Assembly (NCBI GenBank): GCA_964019055.1 | Contig: OZ025209.1 | Location: 9,549,741 to 9,613,740 of the forward strand | Origin: Anthopleura xanthogrammica | Lineage: Eukaryota; Cnidaria; Anthozoa; Actiniaria; Actiniidae | DNA length: 64,000 nt | Reading direction: 5' to 3' | Shown: positions 63,001 to 64,000 of the stretch, piece after piece | How positions within the stretch are numbered: position 1 is the stretch's first letter | How the letters are laid out: each line of letters opens with the position of its first letter | Made by a program: the position numbers and the translations under genes | Notes under the pieces: generated by a model | What the model saw: the letters and a program-made list of their open reading frames with translations, nothing else | Told to the model about the DNA's origin: nothing | Databases searched by the model: none

Positions 63001-63677
63001 GGCCGACAAAAGCACATTTTGGATGTCCAAAACACTGTTTTGCTGGGAAAAAAAGCTTTTTAGCCCAAAAAACTGAAAAATGGCCATTTTGGCTCTCAAA
63101 ACCAGGTTTTTCGCTGACGGCGTGACCTGTTTGCTGAAACCCCCACTTCTTGCTCATGAAAATACCTCTTGAGATAAAAACACGACTTTTTGGCCAAAAA
63201 AAATGGGGTTTTGGCTGAGTAAAGGTGCTTTTTGGTCAAAAAAGGTGTTTTTGGCTGAGAAAATCTGAAATTTGCTGAGAATTTTCTTTTGCTCAAAACA
63301 CGACGTTTTCACTGCTAAACGCAAGTTTTGGCCGAGAAAAGCACATTTTGGATGTCCAAAACACTGTTTTGCTGGGAAAAAAGCTTTTTAGCCCAAAAAA
63401 CTGAAAAATGGCCATTTTGGCTCTCAAAACCAGGTTTTTCGCTGACGGCGTGACCTGTTTGCTGAAACCCCCACTTTTTGCTCATGAAAATACCTCTTGA
63501 GATAAAAACACGACTTTTTGGCCAAAAAAAATGGGGTTTTGGCTGAGTAAAGGTGCTTTTTGGTCAAAAAAGGTGTTTTTGGCTGAGAAAATCTGAAATT
63601 TGCAGAGAATTTTCTTTTGCTCAAAACACGACGTTTTCACTGCTAAACGCAAGTTTTGGCCGAGAAAAGCACATTTT
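60060..63677. repeat. Ten-monomer (3289-bp) duplication with a nested trimer repeat
   Basis: Three rare variants spread over about 230 bp recur together at exactly 3289 bp (10 x 329 minus 1): the shortened A-run after GCTGGG at 60082 and 63371, CACTTTTTGCTC at 60184 and 63473, and TTTGCAGAGAATT at 60314 and 63603. Nested inside, TTTTTGGGCAAAA (61547 and 62534) and GGCCGACAAAAG (62018 and 63005) recur at 987 bp. This records successive unequal exchanges of three and ten monomers. Confidence 0.8.
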
Positions 63678-64000
63678 GGATGTCCAAAACACTGTTTTGC
63701 TGGGAAAAAAAGCTTTTTAGCCCAAAAAACTGAAAAATGGCCATTTTGGCTCTCAAAACCAGGTTTTTCGCTGACGGCGTGACCTGTTTGCTGAAACCCC
63801 CACTTCTTGCTCATGAAAATACCTCTTGAGATAAAAACACGACTTTTTGGCCAAAAAAAATGGGGTTTTGGCTGAGTAAAGGTGCTTTTTGGTCAAAAAA
63901 GGTGTTTTTGGCTGAGAAAATCTGAAATTTGCTGAGAATTTTCTTTTGCTCAAAACACGACGTTTTCACTGCTAAACGCAAGTTTTGGCCGAGAAAAGCA

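Larger units (their letters stand above)
5024..64000. repeat. Tandem satellite array, 329-bp modal monomer, 178 complete copies plus one partial
   Basis: Counting from the GGATGTCC landmark, monomers run head to tail from 5024 to a last start at 63678, which lacks only about 6 bases at the window edge. The modal spacing is exactly 329 bp; near the left end it is 330-331 because of longer A-runs, and four monomers carry 19 extra bases. No other sequence interrupts the array and it passes the right edge. Neighbouring copies look nearly identical, which indicates active homogenisation. Each monomer has an AAGCTT (HindIII) site in the A7-GCT5 palindrome and a TCATGA site. A length near two nucleosomes and the megasatellite scale suggest constitutive heterochromatin, possibly (peri)centromeric, but nothing in the sequence proves location. 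Confidence 0.97.
21906..64000. repeat. Satellite block B
   Basis: Diagnostic states: GCTGGGAAAA, GACGGCGTGACC and mostly ATGGGGTTTT. Exceptions are few, for example a block-A-like GGTGTGACC at about 27.93 kb and GGGCTTTT at about 51.7, 56.6 and 58.6 kb, which suggests rare exchange between blocks. The CTGACAATTTTC variant, scattered from 22.5 to 40.9 kb, is not seen further right, so the right part appears the more recently homogenised. Confidence 0.85.

Noticed and set aside
5241..63953. Hundreds of 60-, 66- and 110-codon frames (and fused 156-330-codon ones) in the satellite as a protein family
   Set aside because: The monomer is 329 bp, not a multiple of three, so frames break at each unit; fusions appear only where a copy gains or loses a base. 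Frames exist on both strands over the same DNA and tolerate frameshifts, with no start-site context or domain.
5024..64000. CRISPR array
   Set aside because: Repeats are 329 bp head to tail with no unique spacers, and the neighbouring gene is a eukaryotic retroelement.
5024..64000. CENP-B box in the monomer
   Set aside because: TTCG occurs in the TTTTTCGCTGACGGCG motif, but the required A and CGGG spacing of the 17-bp box is not met on either strand.
5024..64000. Telomeric or rDNA spacer repeat
   Set aside because: No TTAGGG-type short repeat and no rRNA gene sequence is present; the unit is a 329-bp satellite.

Overview
The window is animal (metazoan) nuclear DNA: one end of an LTR retrotransposon followed by about 59 kb of a single tandem satellite. 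There are no host genes, tRNAs, rRNAs, CRISPR arrays or bacterial-type operons. The host group is inferred only from the retroelement, a Gmr1-like Ty3/gypsy element; that clade is known from deuterostomes and some other animals. The species cannot be named from the sequence.

Positions 1-5023 hold a minus-strand Gmr1-like element. Reading leftwards it has a 5' LTR (about 4280-5023), a primer-binding site matching the 3' end of tRNA-Leu (4255-4273), a short leader, and one uninterrupted 1340-codon gag-pol frame (4220-198). The domain order is Gag with a SCAN-like capsid and one zinc knuckle, aspartic protease, integrase, reverse transcriptase, RNase H. Integrase lying before reverse transcriptase is the Ty1/copia-like order typical of Gmr1 elements. 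The integrase catalytic core is cleanly missing in frame near residue 704, so this copy should not integrate by itself although everything else is open. The 3' LTR must lie left of the window.

Positions 5024-64000 are an uninterrupted head-to-tail satellite with a 329-bp modal monomer: 178 complete monomers and one nearly complete at the right edge. The monomer is itself made of about 16 degenerate copies of a roughly 20-bp motif (T-tract, GGCTGAG-like core, A-tract). Above it lie local multimers: duplicated dimers, trimers, a five-mer and a ten-mer, and an alternating dimer. The array falls into two sequence blocks that switch near 21.9 kb, beside a 15-bp tandem duplication. A 56.5-59.5 kb stretch is rich in one-base homopolymer indels. 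The retroelement LTR abuts the satellite exactly, so the element inserted into the array. The many short frames in the satellite are products of base composition and homogenisation, not genes.
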